In this document: piece by piece, positions 30,167 to 38,654 of the stretch
Numbering within the stretch: the stretch's first letter is position 1
Layout of the letters: every line of letters begins with the position of its first letter
Assembly (NCBI RefSeq): GCF_002261215.1
Contig: NZ_NEVS01000004.1
Location: 2,914,001-2,978,000, forward strand
Source of the DNA: Bordetella genomosp. 11
GTDB lineage: Bacteria; Pseudomonadota; Gammaproteobacteria; Burkholderiales; Burkholderiaceae_B
Reading direction: 5' to 3'
Length of the DNA stretch: 64,000 nucleotides
Program-made: the position numbers and the translations under genes
Notes under the pieces: generated by a model
Databases searched by the model: none
What the model was told of the DNA's origin: nothing
The model's input: the letters and a program-made list of their open reading frames with translations, nothing else

Positions 30167-30370
30167 CTTTGCTCCGCCGCGCCGACATGCGCGTCCGCTG
30201 TACCGAGGGAATACGTACGCAAGCCATGTGCCCGCCGTGGCGGCCCGATGTTTATCCGCCTGTTGCCGGCCGCCGCGACGCGTAAGATACGCCATGAGCT
30301 TATGCCGCCGCCGGCCTTCCCGCTCTATCTTTTCCTTTCCTTACATCGCCGCGCCAAGCTCGCAGCCCAC

Positions 30371-30742
30371 ATGACATATCGCATCCTGGCCGACGCCGTT
30401 CTGATCGCGCATGGGCTTTTCGTCGCCTGGGTGGTGTTCGGCGGGCTGGCCGCTTTCTGGCGCGGATGGCTGGCCTGGCTGCACCTGCCCGCCCTGGCCT
30501 GGGGCGCGACCGTGGCGGGGATGGGGTGGATCTGCCCTCTTACCCCGCTGGAAAACACCCTGCGGGTCCAGGCCGGGCAGTCCCCCTACGCCGGCGATTT
30601 CATCCACCACTATCTGACCGCGCTGATCTATCCGCCAGCGCTGACGCGCGGCACGCAGGCACTGCTGGCGGTCTTGCTGCTGGGGGGCAACGCAATCGTT
30701 TATACGCTGGTGTTTCGCCGCCGGCGGCATGGCAAGCGCTAA
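30371..30742 (+). CDS. DUF2784 family membrane protein
   Basis: 123-residue protein with about four membrane helices. It shows the DUF2784 pattern: an N-terminal LADAVLIAHGLFVAWVVFGG helix, GWICPLTPLENTLR (about residues 56-69) and GDFIHHYL before the last helices. Function is unknown. Start ATG 30371 (MTYRILADAV) marks the beginning of homology; the in-frame upstream stretch is not protein-like. It is followed at once by the DUF2946 gene. Confidence 0.85.
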   Translation: MTYRILADAVLIAHGLFVAWVVFGGLAAFWRGWLAWLHLPALAWGATVAGMGWICPLTPLENTLRVQAGQSPYAGDFIHHYLTALIYPPALTRGTQALLAVLLLGGNAIVYTLVFRRRRHGKR

Positions 30743-30761
30743 ACGACTAAAATCCCGCCCC

Positions 30762-31226
30762 ATGCTTTCCGCCACCCGGATCCCTCGCGCCGCCCGGGGC
30801 ACACGCATGCTGCTGTGCCTCATGCTGCTCGCCGTCAGCTTGCGGGCGATGATCCCCGTGGGGTACATGCCGGACCCCGCCGCGCTGCGGCATGGCGTCG
30901 TCCGCATCGGGCTATGCACATCGACCGGCATGGTCTCCATCGTGCAGATGCTGGGCCAGACCGAGACCGGGCATGGCCCTATGTCCCACATCGACGGGGA
31001 TCATGGCGGCCATCATCATCCGGACCAGAACCAGGACCATGCGGCCGGCGCCGAATGCCCGTTCTGGGCGGCAGCCCACCTGGCGGTGGATCTGCCGCCT
31101 CTTGCCATCGTGCCTCTGCTGGCCGCCATCCGCGACCGGGTCGTCCGCTTTACTCCACCGGCCGCGCTGCCCGCGCTGCCGCCCGCCGGGCCGCCGCTGG
31201 GCCCCCGCGCACCGCCTTCCACCTGA
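30762..31226 (+). CDS. DUF2946 family protein, His-rich
   Basis: 154-residue protein with an N-terminal hydrophobic helix (about residues 15-33), the RAMIPVGYMPD block typical of DUF2946, Cys52 in LCTSTG and Cys99 in ECPFW. Between them is a histidine cluster (His71-His93, eight His). DUF2946 genes often neighbour TonB receptors or copper/heme genes; here the next gene encodes a PepSY membrane protein with its own His/Met cluster, suggesting metal handling at the cell envelope (inference). An in-frame ATG at 30729 would overlap the DUF2784 gene. Confidence 0.8.
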   Translation: MLSATRIPRAARGTRMLLCLMLLAVSLRAMIPVGYMPDPAALRHGVVRIGLCTSTGMVSIVQMLGQTETGHGPMSHIDGDHGGHHHPDQNQDHAAGAECPFWAAAHLAVDLPPLAIVPLLAAIRDRVVRFTPPAALPALPPAGPPLGPRAPPST

Positions 31227-31301
31227 CGCTCGAACGCTTCATTTCGCGGCCACGCGACGCGCGGGGCCGCTCGTCCGTTCACAAGACAAGGTGGATCCAT
31301 C

Positions 31302-32765
31302 ATGTCCAAGGCATACCATCGCCCCGCGTCCGCGCCGGGCGATATGGCGCGGCCGCCCGGCGGCGCCGCATTGATCGCGCTTATCGCGCGCCTGCACTTC
31401 TACGTCGGCCTTTTCGTGGGGCCGTTCATCCTCGTCGCCGCCGTCACGGGCACGCTGTTCGTACTTACCCCTCAAATCGAAAACCGCCTGTACGCGGATC
31501 AGTTGTACAGCGATGCGACGGGGCCCGCGCACACCCTTACCGAGCAGATCGCCGCCGCGCGCGCCGCCGTCGGACCGGCGCCCAGCCTATTCGCGGTGCG
31601 TCCCGCCCCGCGTCCCGGCACGACCACGCGCGTCCTTTTCAGCGAGCCGGGGCTGCAAAGCTCCGAACACCGCGGCATCTTCATCGACCCGGTCACACTG
31701 GCCGTCAAGGGCGACCTGAACGTATACGGCACCAGCGGCACCCTGCCCCTGCGAACGACGCTCGATACGATGCACCGCAACCTGCTGCTCGGCGACCTGG
31801 GCCGCAACTACAGCGAACTGGCGGCATCGTGGCTGTGGTTCGCCGCCCTGGGCGGCATCATCCTATGGGCATACGGCCGGCGCCGCGGCGCGCAGTCCGC
31901 CTCCGCGTCGCCCAATGCCAGGCTGCGCCTGCGGCGCGTCCATAGCCTGATCGGGCTATGGATCGCCATCGGCCTGTTCTTCCTGTCCGCCACCGGCCTG
32001 ACGTGGTCGCGCTGGGCGGGAGGGAACATCGAGGTGGCGCGCCAGAAGCTTGGCTGGGTCACGCCCTCCCTATCGACCAGCCTGAAGCCGGGCGGCACGA
32101 TGCTGGGCGCCGATGGTGGCGAGCATGCCGGACACATGGGACATATGGCGCATATGGAAGGCATGGGCGCCATGGCCGGGACAGCGCCGGGGGCGGATGC
32201 CTACGCGCGCCAATTCGACCGCATCGTGGCCACGGCGCGCGCCGCCGGCATCGACGCCAGCGAAATCGAAGTCCGGCCGCCGCGCCAGCCCGACCAGGCC
32301 TGGACAGTCCGCGAAGTCGATCGTGCCTGGCCCACCCAGGTCGACGCCATCGCCATCGACGGCCGCGATTTCTCCATCGTCAGCCGCGCCGACTTCGCCA
32401 CATTCCCCTTGGTGGCCAAGCTGATCCGCTGGGGCATCGACACGCACATGGGCATCCTGTTCGGCTGGCCCAACCAGTTGCTGATGGCAAGCTTCGGCAT
32501 CGCCTTGAGCAGCATGATCGTGCTGGGTTACATGATGTGGTGGCGCCGCCGCCCCGCGCCCGGCTCACCCGGCCTGACGGTTACCCACGCCTGGAAACGG
32601 CTGTCCGCCATGCAGCGCGGCATCGCGCTTGTGCTCGCCGCCGCGCTGGGATACGGCCTGCCGCTGATGGGCCTGAGCCTGCTGGCCTTCATGATGGTCG
32701 ACGTCGTGCGCTGGCGGATGGCCACGCGGCCTGGAGCAGGAAGCTACACGCGGCGGCCGGTCTAG
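31302..32765 (+). CDS. PepSY-associated membrane protein with His/Met-rich loop
   Basis: 487 residues, about five helices, of the PepSY-TM (PiuB-like) family linked to iron or copper acquisition and to membrane-bound flavo/heme reductases. First helix LHFYVGLFVGPFILVAAVTGTLF (about residues 31-53); helices near 175-190, 213-235, 398-415 and 440-465. Histidine residues flank the helices (His32, His158, His214, His~390). The periplasmic loop has the unusual cluster HAGHMGHMAHMEGMGAM (275-291), a pattern seen in copper-binding proteins. It probably forms a unit with the DUF2946 gene 75 bp upstream. Confidence 0.85.
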   Translation: MSKAYHRPASAPGDMARPPGGAALIALIARLHFYVGLFVGPFILVAAVTGTLFVLTPQIENRLYADQLYSDATGPAHTLTEQIAAARAAVGPAPSLFAVRPAPRPGTTTRVLFSEPGLQSSEHRGIFIDPVTLAVKGDLNVYGTSGTLPLRTTLDTMHRNLLLGDLGRNYSELAASWLWFAALGGIILWAYGRRRGAQSASASPNARLRLRRVHSLIGLWIAIGLFFLSATGLTWSRWAGGNIEVARQKLGWVTPSLSTSLKPGGTMLGADGGEHAGHMGHMAHMEGMGAMAGTAPGADAYARQFDRIVATARAAGIDASEIEVRPPRQPDQAWTVREVDRAWPTQVDAIAIDGRDFSIVSRADFATFPLVAKLIRWGIDTHMGILFGWPNQLLMASFGIALSSMIVLGYMMWWRRRPAPGSPGLTVTHAWKRLSAMQRGIALVLAAALGYGLPLMGLSLLAFMMVDVVRWRMATRPGAGSYTRRPV

Positions 32766-32771
32766 CCGGCA

Positions 32772-32809
32772 CCGCATCCCGCCGGCGCCGTTGGACCGGC
32801 GGGATGCGG
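32772..32809. terminator. Bidirectional terminator-like hairpin between convergent genes
   Basis: Perfect 14-bp inverted repeat CCGCATCCCGCCGG / CCGGCGGGATGCGG with a 10-nt loop, exactly between the PepSY gene stop and the convergent LysR stop. No T-run follows on either side, so it may end transcription with Rho or act as a stability element. Confidence 0.6.
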
Positions 32810-32815
32810 CCGTCG

Positions 32816-33757
32816 TCACGCTCCGCCATGCCGATAGCGCTCGCGGAGCGATTGCCGCGCCTGTCTTTCGACGTCTTTGAGGACGTCGACAAAGGCCCGC
32901 AACCCCACGGGAACCAGGCGGTGGCTGGGGTAATACAGGTAATGCCCTTCGAACGGCGGAGTCCAGTCGTCCAGTATCGTGGCCAGCTTGCCGGCATCGA
33001 TCGCCGGCCGGGCCGTGTCCTCCCAGACGAAGGCGACGCCCAGGCCCCTGATCGCCGCCTCGATCATCAGGTCCATGCTGTCCAGCGTGATGGGGCCAGT
33101 AGCATCGAACCTCAATTCCTGCCCGCGATGCTTGAACTCCCAGCGGTACATTTTTCCGCTGGGCAGGCGAAACCGCACGCAGGGATGCCGCGCCAGTTCA
33201 TCGGGCGTGCGCGGCGTGCCGGCGCGCGCGAGATAGGCGGGCGACGCCACGCATACCAGCCGGCCATCGCCGCCGAAGGGGACCGCCACCATATTCTTCG
33301 GCAGCGACTCGCCCAGCCGCACGCCGGCGTCGAAGCCCTCCGCGACGATGTCCACCAGCCGGCCTTCCACGACCAGGTCGACATGGATGCCCGGATAGCG
33401 CTCCAGGAACGTCGGTATGAAGCGATCCATCAATAGGCGCGCGGCGGGCTCCGCGGCATTGATCCGCACGCTGCCGGTCGGACGATCGCTCAAGCCTCCC
33501 ACATCCATCAAGGCCCGGTCCAGCTCGTTCAGGATGGGCGCGACGTTGCCGAAGAAGCGCGCGCCGGCTTCGGTGGGCGCCACGCTGCGCGTGGTGCGAT
33601 GAAACAGGCGCAGGCCCAGGCGCTGTTCGAGCGCCCGCATCATATGGCTTAGCGTGGAGGCCGACATGCCCAGCTCATCGGCCGCCGCGCGGAAACTGGC
33701 GTGGCGCACGATGGCGGCGAAAGCGGAAAGTTCGGTCAGGCTGGGACGTGGATTCAT
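32816..33757 (-). CDS. LysR family transcriptional regulator (CrgA/DmlR-like)
   Basis: 313 residues. DNA-binding domain LTELSAFAAIVRHASFRAAADELGMSASTLSHMMRALEQRLGLRLFHRTTRSVAPTEAG in the first 66 residues; the effector-binding domain follows. Divergent from the alcohol dehydrogenase gene, with a palindrome in the 134-bp spacer that overlaps the dehydrogenase promoter, so it most likely controls that gene. In related clusters such regulators respond to aldehyde stress, but that is inference. Confidence 0.92.
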   Translation of the reverse strand: MNPRPSLTELSAFAAIVRHASFRAAADELGMSASTLSHMMRALEQRLGLRLFHRTTRSVAPTEAGARFFGNVAPILNELDRALMDVGGLSDRPTGSVRINAAEPAARLLMDRFIPTFLERYPGIHVDLVVEGRLVDIVAEGFDAGVRLGESLPKNMVAVPFGGDGRLVCVASPAYLARAGTPRTPDELARHPCVRFRLPSGKMYRWEFKHRGQELRFDATGPITLDSMDLMIEAAIRGLGVAFVWEDTARPAIDAGKLATILDDWTPPFEGHYLYYPSHRLVPVGLRAFVDVLKDVERQARQSLRERYRHGGA

Positions 33758-33776
33758 GGGATTTCACCAGTAGGCC

Positions 33777-33794
33777 ATGCCAATTCTATGGCAT
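33777..33794. promoter_or_regulatory. Candidate LysR operator (ATGCCA-N6-TGGCAT)
   Basis: Perfect 6-bp inverted repeat with a 6-bp centre between the divergent LysR and alcohol dehydrogenase genes. Its right end touches the proposed -35 of the dehydrogenase promoter, the usual geometry for LysR control. Confidence 0.5.
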
Positions 33795-33822
33795 AGACCC
33801 AACAATTCCCCGTCCCTATACT
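33794..33822 (+). promoter_or_regulatory. Probable sigma-70 promoter of the alcohol dehydrogenase gene
   Basis: TAGACC (33794-33799), a 17-bp spacer and TATACT (33817-33822) match the -35/-10 consensus at 4 and 5 of 6 positions. The ATG is about 70 bp downstream. Confidence 0.5.
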
Positions 33823-33891
33823 GCTTGGCAACCGTGCCGCCGCCACCGGAGCGCGCGCTCCGCGGCCGTCCGTATCATCGAAAGGAACTCC

Positions 33892-34944
33892 ATGCAAACC
33901 AAGGCTTTCGGCGCCCAATCCCCGACGACCGCGCTCGCCCCCCTGACCATCGACCGGCGCGAGCCCGGCCCCAATGATGTCGCCATCCAGATCCTGTATT
34001 GCGGCGTGTGCCATTCCGACCTGCATACCGTCCGCGGCGAATGGCCGGGCATCCGCTATCCGTCCGTGCCGGGACACGAGATCGTCGGGCGCATCAGCGC
34101 CGTCGGCAAGGACGTATCCCGATTCAAGCTGGGGGATATCGTCGGCGTGGGCTGCATGGTGGACAGCTGCCGCACCTGCCCCTCGTGCCGGGAAGGCCTG
34201 GAACAGTATTGCGAAGGCCCGCACGGCTTCCAGGGCACCTACAACGGCTGGCTGGACGGCAGCGGCGAAAACACCTACGGCGGCTATTCCGCCGATGTCG
34301 TCGTCGACGAATACTTCGTCCTGAATATCCGCCATGCCGAATCCGACCTGGCCGCGACCGCTCCCCTGCTGTGCGCCGGCATCACCACCTGGTCGCCGCT
34401 GCGGCACTGGAAAACCGGTCCCGGCAAGAAAGTCGGCGTCGTCGGCATCGGCGGACTCGGGCATATGGGCATCAAGCTGGCGCATGCGCTGGGTGCGTAC
34501 GTCGTCGCCTTTACAACCTCGCCCTCCAAGGTCGAGGAAGCGCGCAAGCTGGGCGCCGACGAAGTGGTGGTATCCCGCGATGCGGATGCGATGGGCAAGC
34601 ATGCGCGCAGCTTCGACTTCATCCTGAATACCGTCGCGATGTCGCACGACCTGGATGCCTTCACCGCGCTGCTCAAGCGCGACGGCGCCATGACCCTGGT
34701 CGGCGTGCCGGCCGCGGCCCACCCATCGCCCAACGTCGGCAACCTGATCATGAACCGCCGCTCGCTCGCCGGTTCGCTGATCGGCGGCATTCCCGAAACC
34801 CAGGAAATGCTGGACTTCTGCGCGGAACACGGCATCACCTCGGATATCGAGATGATCGATATGCAGGATATCGAGACCGCCTACGCCCGCATGCTGAAGA
34901 GCGACGTGAAGTACCGCTTCGTGATCGACATGGCCACCCTCTGA
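33892..34944 (+). CDS. Zinc-dependent NAD(P) alcohol/aldehyde dehydrogenase (YahK/cinnamyl type)
   Basis: Medium-chain dehydrogenase, 350 residues; reduces a broad range of aldehydes with NADPH. Catalytic zinc site Cys37 with His41/Asp43 region (CGVCHSDLH) and His62-Glu63 (PGHEIVG); structural zinc cysteines 93, 96, 99 and 107; Rossmann motif GIGGLGHMGIKLAHALG (about residues 183-199). AGGA lies 7 nt upstream of ATG 33892. The divergent LysR gene and its operator suggest induction by a toxic aldehyde (inference). Confidence 0.93.
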   Translation: MQTKAFGAQSPTTALAPLTIDRREPGPNDVAIQILYCGVCHSDLHTVRGEWPGIRYPSVPGHEIVGRISAVGKDVSRFKLGDIVGVGCMVDSCRTCPSCREGLEQYCEGPHGFQGTYNGWLDGSGENTYGGYSADVVVDEYFVLNIRHAESDLAATAPLLCAGITTWSPLRHWKTGPGKKVGVVGIGGLGHMGIKLAHALGAYVVAFTTSPSKVEEARKLGADEVVVSRDADAMGKHARSFDFILNTVAMSHDLDAFTALLKRDGAMTLVGVPAAAHPSPNVGNLIMNRRSLAGSLIGGIPETQEMLDFCAEHGITSDIEMIDMQDIETAYARMLKSDVKYRFVIDMATL

Positions 34945-35012
34945 CGGCACGGCCTTGAGAACGCCGCGTCCTTACAATAGTCGCCTCGATACAGGAAAAA
35001 CGAGGAACGGGC

Positions 35013-35672
35013 ATGGACGCGGAATTCTGGCTGGAGCGGTGGCGCGAAGGGCGCACGCATTTTCATCAAACGCGCATCACGCCGCCGCTGGAACGCTTCT
35101 GGCCGACGCTGCAACTCGCCGCCGGCAGCCGCGTCCTGGTCCCCTTGTGCGGCAAGTCCCTGGACATGCTGTGGCTGGCCGCGCGCGACCTGCGCGTGCT
35201 GGGCGTCGAATTGTCGCCGCTGGCCGTCGAACAATTCTTCGATGAGAACGGCCTGGCGCCGCAAGTGCGCCGCTCCGCGATGGGCGACCACTATGTCGCC
35301 GGCAACATCGAAATCATCCGTGGCGACATATTCGACCTCGATGCCGATACGCTGCGCGGCTGCGCCGGCGTCTTCGATCGCGCGGCCCTGGTCGCGCTGC
35401 CCGCGGATATGCGCGGTCCTTACGTGCGGCATGTATACGGCCAGCTTCCCGATCGGTACCAGGGCCTGCTCGTGACCCTGGACTATCCGCAGCAGGAAAT
35501 GGATGGACCGCCCTTCTCCGTCGACGACGAAGAGGTGCAGGCCCTGTACGCCGGCCACTCCACCGCGGAACTGATCTACCGCCGCGATATCCTCGACATG
35601 GAACCCAAGTTCCAGAAGGCTGGCGTCAGCAGGCTGGACGCACTGGCATACCGCCTGCGCCGGCGCGACTGA
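35013..35672 (+). CDS. tpm: Thiopurine S-methyltransferase
   Basis: SAM-dependent methyltransferase of the TPMT family, 219 residues; bacterial members methylate tellurite/selenite and aromatic thiols. Opening motif [15 protein letters not shown] (residues 5-19), SAM site [17 protein letters not shown] (about 40-56), [13 protein letters not shown], and [14 protein letters not shown] (about 122-135). GAGG precedes the ATG. It stands alone between the dehydrogenase gene and the gluconate operon. Confidence 0.93.
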   Translation: MDAEFWLERWREGRTHFHQTRITPPLERFWPTLQLAAGSRVLVPLCGKSLDMLWLAARDLRVLGVELSPLAVEQFFDENGLAPQVRRSAMGDHYVAGNIEIIRGDIFDLDADTLRGCAGVFDRAALVALPADMRGPYVRHVYGQLPDRYQGLLVTLDYPQQEMDGPPFSVDDEEVQALYAGHSTAELIYRRDILDMEPKFQKAGVSRLDALAYRLRRRD

Positions 35673-35822
35673 CATCGGCGCGGGATGGCCGCGCGGCAGG
35701 CCGGATCTCCCGATACACCGCTAACCCCGATCGTCCGAGTTGCGCTAATCTGTCCAGAGCCCGCCTATAGCTGACCACAATCTGACAGCGGGCATGCAGA
35801 CAACGATAAGGAGGGAATACGC

Positions 35823-36371
35823 ATGGCGGCTTCCAACGACGAACCGGTGGTCCTGGTATTGATGGGCGTATCCGGCTGCGGCAAGACCACCGTCGCGGCC
35901 ATTCTTTCCGGCCGGCTGGACTGGCCCTTCGAAGAAGGCGACGCCCTGCACCCCCAATCGAACATCGACAAGATGCACGCCGGCCAGCCGCTGACCGACG
36001 AGGATCGCGCGCCCTGGCTGGAAAAAGTCGCGCAATGGGTCGAGGAATGCCTGGATAAGGGCGAAAACGGGCTGATCACCTGCTCCGCGCTGAAGCGCTC
36101 GTATCGGGACATCATCAACCGCCGCGGCCACGGCGTGCAATTCGTCTACCTGGCCGGATCCAAGGCAACCATCGCCGCGCGCCTGGCGGCGCGCCATGGC
36201 CATTTCATGCCGCCTTCGCTGCTCGACAGCCAATTCGACGCGCTGCAGGAGCCCACGGCCGACGAACCGGCCATCCGCGTGGACATCGGCCCCGCGCCTT
36301 CGGCAATCGCCAACACCATCATTCAAACGCTAGGCCTGAACGCGAAGACCGGAAAGAAGGAAAACCAATGA
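35823..36371 (+). CDS. gntK: Gluconokinase
   Basis: Phosphorylates gluconate to 6-phosphogluconate with ATP, feeding the Entner-Doudoroff or pentose-phosphate routes. 182 residues. P-loop GVSGCGKTT (residues 15-23), EGDALHP (about 39-45), TCSALKRSYRD (about 87-97) and GHFMPPSLLDSQFDALQEP (about 129-147) are all family signatures. A strong AAGGAGG site lies 9 nt before the ATG. The stop overlaps the start of the permease gene by 4 nt (ATGA). Confidence 0.95.
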   Translation: MAASNDEPVVLVLMGVSGCGKTTVAAILSGRLDWPFEEGDALHPQSNIDKMHAGQPLTDEDRAPWLEKVAQWVEECLDKGENGLITCSALKRSYRDIINRRGHGVQFVYLAGSKATIAARLAARHGHFMPPSLLDSQFDALQEPTADEPAIRVDIGPAPSAIANTIIQTLGLNAKTGKKENQ

Positions 36372-37762
36372 ATCCCTCCGCTGCGTTGACGTCCCACGAT
36401 ACCCAGGTATTGATCGTCGCGGCCATCGGCATCGTCCTGCTGGTGGTACTGATCGTCTGGCTGAAACTGCACGCCTTCATCGCGCTGACCATCGGCGCGC
36501 TGTTCGTCGGCGTCGGTTCCGGCATTCCGCTGGAGAAAGTGACCAGCTCGTACGAGGCCGGCGTCGGCGGCGTGCTGGGCTATGTGGGTGTCCTTATCGC
36601 GCTGGGCGCCATGCTGGGCAAGCTGCTGGCCGACTCGGGCGGCGCGGATCAGGTCGTGGAGCGCATTCTGCGCGGCCGCCCCGCCACCTTGCCGTGGAAG
36701 ATGGCCCTGGTTGCCAGCATCATCGGCATCCCCATGTTCTTCGAAATCGGCCTGGTGCTGCTGATCCCGGTCGTCATGCTGGCCGTGCACAAATCGCGGG
36801 GCCCGGCCATGCGCCTGGGCATTCCGGCCCTGGCCGGGCTTTCGGTGCTGCACGGGTTTATCCCGCCGCACCCCGGCCCGCTGGCGGCCATCGCGATCCT
36901 GCACGCGGATGTCGGCCTGACGCTGGCCATCGGCCTGTTGATCGCCATCCCCACCGTCGCCGTCGGCGGCCCGCTGTTCGGCTTGCTGGCCTCCCGCATG
37001 GTGCCCATCGGCGCGGCGGGCGCCGGCCTGGCGGTGACCGGCCCGGACAGGCAGGCCCAGGGCGCCACCGACGAGGCCGACACCCCGGCGGCGCGCAGCC
37101 CGTCGTTCGCCGTGACCCTCATCACGCTGCTCTCTCCCATCGTCCTGATGCTGGTCAAGGCGGGCGCGGATATCTGGATGGACAAGGACGATCCGGTGCG
37201 CCACGTCCTGGACTTCATCGGCGACCCGGTCTTCGCCCTGCTGGTGGCCGTCCTGCTCGCCATGGTCACCTTCGGCACCTCGGTCGGCTTCAATATCTCG
37301 GTGCTGGGCAAGAAGATCGCCGCCAGCCTGTTGCCGGTGGTCGGCGTGATGCTGATCGTCGGCGCGGGCGGCGGCTTCAAGCAGGCCCTGGTGGACGGCG
37401 GCACCGGCACGGCCATCGCCAAGATCGCGCTGGCCACCGGCCTGTCGACGCTGGTGCTGGGCTGGATCGTCGCGGTGCTGATCCGCCTGGCGACCGGCTC
37501 GGCCACGGTGGCCACCGTCACCGCCGCGGGTATCGTCGCGCCGCTGGCCACCCACCTGCCGGCCAATCACCTATCCCTGGTCGTGCTGTCCATCGGCGCC
37601 GGGTCGCTGTTTTTCTCTCACGTCAACGACGCCGGCTTCTGGCTGGTCAAGGAATACTTCGGCCTGACCGTGGGCGAGACCATCAAGACCTGGTCCCTGA
37701 TGGAAACGATATTGGCGGTGATGGGGCTGATCCTGACCTACGGGCTCTCGCTGGTGATGTGA
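36368..37762 (+). CDS. gntT: Gluconate:H+ symporter (GntP family)
   Basis: Inner-membrane gluconate permease, 464 residues and about 12-14 helices. Conserved segments: LIALGAMLGKLLADSGGADQVVERIL (about residues 76-101), GIPMFFEIGLVLLIPVV, LHGFIPPHPGPLAAIAIL (about 160-177) and SHVNDAGFWLVKEYFG near the C-terminus. Translationally coupled to gntK, so uptake and phosphorylation are made together. No GntR repressor gene is adjacent. Confidence 0.93.
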   Translation: MNPSAALTSHDTQVLIVAAIGIVLLVVLIVWLKLHAFIALTIGALFVGVGSGIPLEKVTSSYEAGVGGVLGYVGVLIALGAMLGKLLADSGGADQVVERILRGRPATLPWKMALVASIIGIPMFFEIGLVLLIPVVMLAVHKSRGPAMRLGIPALAGLSVLHGFIPPHPGPLAAIAILHADVGLTLAIGLLIAIPTVAVGGPLFGLLASRMVPIGAAGAGLAVTGPDRQAQGATDEADTPAARSPSFAVTLITLLSPIVLMLVKAGADIWMDKDDPVRHVLDFIGDPVFALLVAVLLAMVTFGTSVGFNISVLGKKIAASLLPVVGVMLIVGAGGGFKQALVDGGTGTAIAKIALATGLSTLVLGWIVAVLIRLATGSATVATVTAAGIVAPLATHLPANHLSLVVLSIGAGSLFFSHVNDAGFWLVKEYFGLTVGETIKTWSLMETILAVMGLILTYGLSLVM

Positions 37763-37793
37763 AGGCGAATGCCGCGACACGGGGATATAGGGC

Positions 37794-38654
37794 TCAGGTT
37801 TCCCGGACGAAGGCCGCCAGTTCCCGGTTGAAGCGTTCCGGGTCCTCCTGGAAAGGAGAATGCCCGCATTCCTCGTACCAGGATATGCGCGCATGGGGAA
37901 TGGCTTGCGCGGTCATGCGCGCGGCCTCCGGCAACACGATCGTGTCGTGCGTACCCTGGGTTACCAGCGTGGGCACCCGCACCTTGCGCAGCGCCGCGAT
38001 GGTTTCCGCGGGGTCGGTGTGCCAGGCGGCGGCCGCGCGCCGAACGGCCATCGGCACGATCGCGTTGTAGCAAAGCGCTCGTTCGTACAAGGACCGGGCG
38101 GGCCGCCGGTGATAGCAGGCGCCCAGGAAGGCGATGGTGTGCTCGACCTCCCGCGCCACCGTCCAATCGGCCGGCGCCTGCCCCGTGGGCGTGGCGGGCC
38201 CGACCGCGCGCGGGTCCTCGATCACGCGCGACCCGACGAAATTCACGCCCGCCAGCGCGCCATCGCCGTGGCGCATCAGGTATTGCCGCAATACGCGGCC
38301 GCCCATGGACCATCCCACCGCGACCGGCCGCCGCATGGCCTTGGCCTTCAGCACGGCGGCGATATCGTCCGCCCACGCGCTGCGATGCTGGTACGCGGAA
38401 GCATCCGGCGGCTTGTCGGCGGCGCCATGGCCGCGCAGATCGACCGCGACGATGCGAAACTCGCGCGCCAGGTCGCTGGCGATCTGCGGGGCGAAGCAAA
38501 GATGGCATTGCGCCACGCCATGAATGAGCAGGATTTCCTTGCCGTCGGGATTACCCCATTCGTAGGCCGCGACCCGCACCCCGCCGGCACCGGCAACCAT
38601 CAGGGGTGAAACGTCGGGCACCGCCCAGATCGGTTCGCGGTCGTGCGTATCCAT
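37794..38654 (-). CDS. Alpha/beta hydrolase
   Basis: 286-residue alpha/beta-fold hydrolase. The oxyanion motif LLIHGVAQCH (about residues 40-49), nucleophile Ser in GWSMGG (about residue 116), acidic residue Asp in GTHDTIVL and the catalytic His in ECGHSPFQED form a complete triad. The ATG at 38654 shares a base with the stop of the MFS gene (TGATG), so the two are co-translated; the pair likely imports and hydrolyses an ester or lactone (inference). The substrate is not evident. Confidence 0.88.
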   Translation of the reverse strand: MDTHDREPIWAVPDVSPLMVAGAGGVRVAAYEWGNPDGKEILLIHGVAQCHLCFAPQIASDLAREFRIVAVDLRGHGAADKPPDASAYQHRSAWADDIAAVLKAKAMRRPVAVGWSMGGRVLRQYLMRHGDGALAGVNFVGSRVIEDPRAVGPATPTGQAPADWTVAREVEHTIAFLGACYHRRPARSLYERALCYNAIVPMAVRRAAAAWHTDPAETIAALRKVRVPTLVTQGTHDTIVLPEAARMTAQAIPHARISWYEECGHSPFQEDPERFNRELAAFVRET

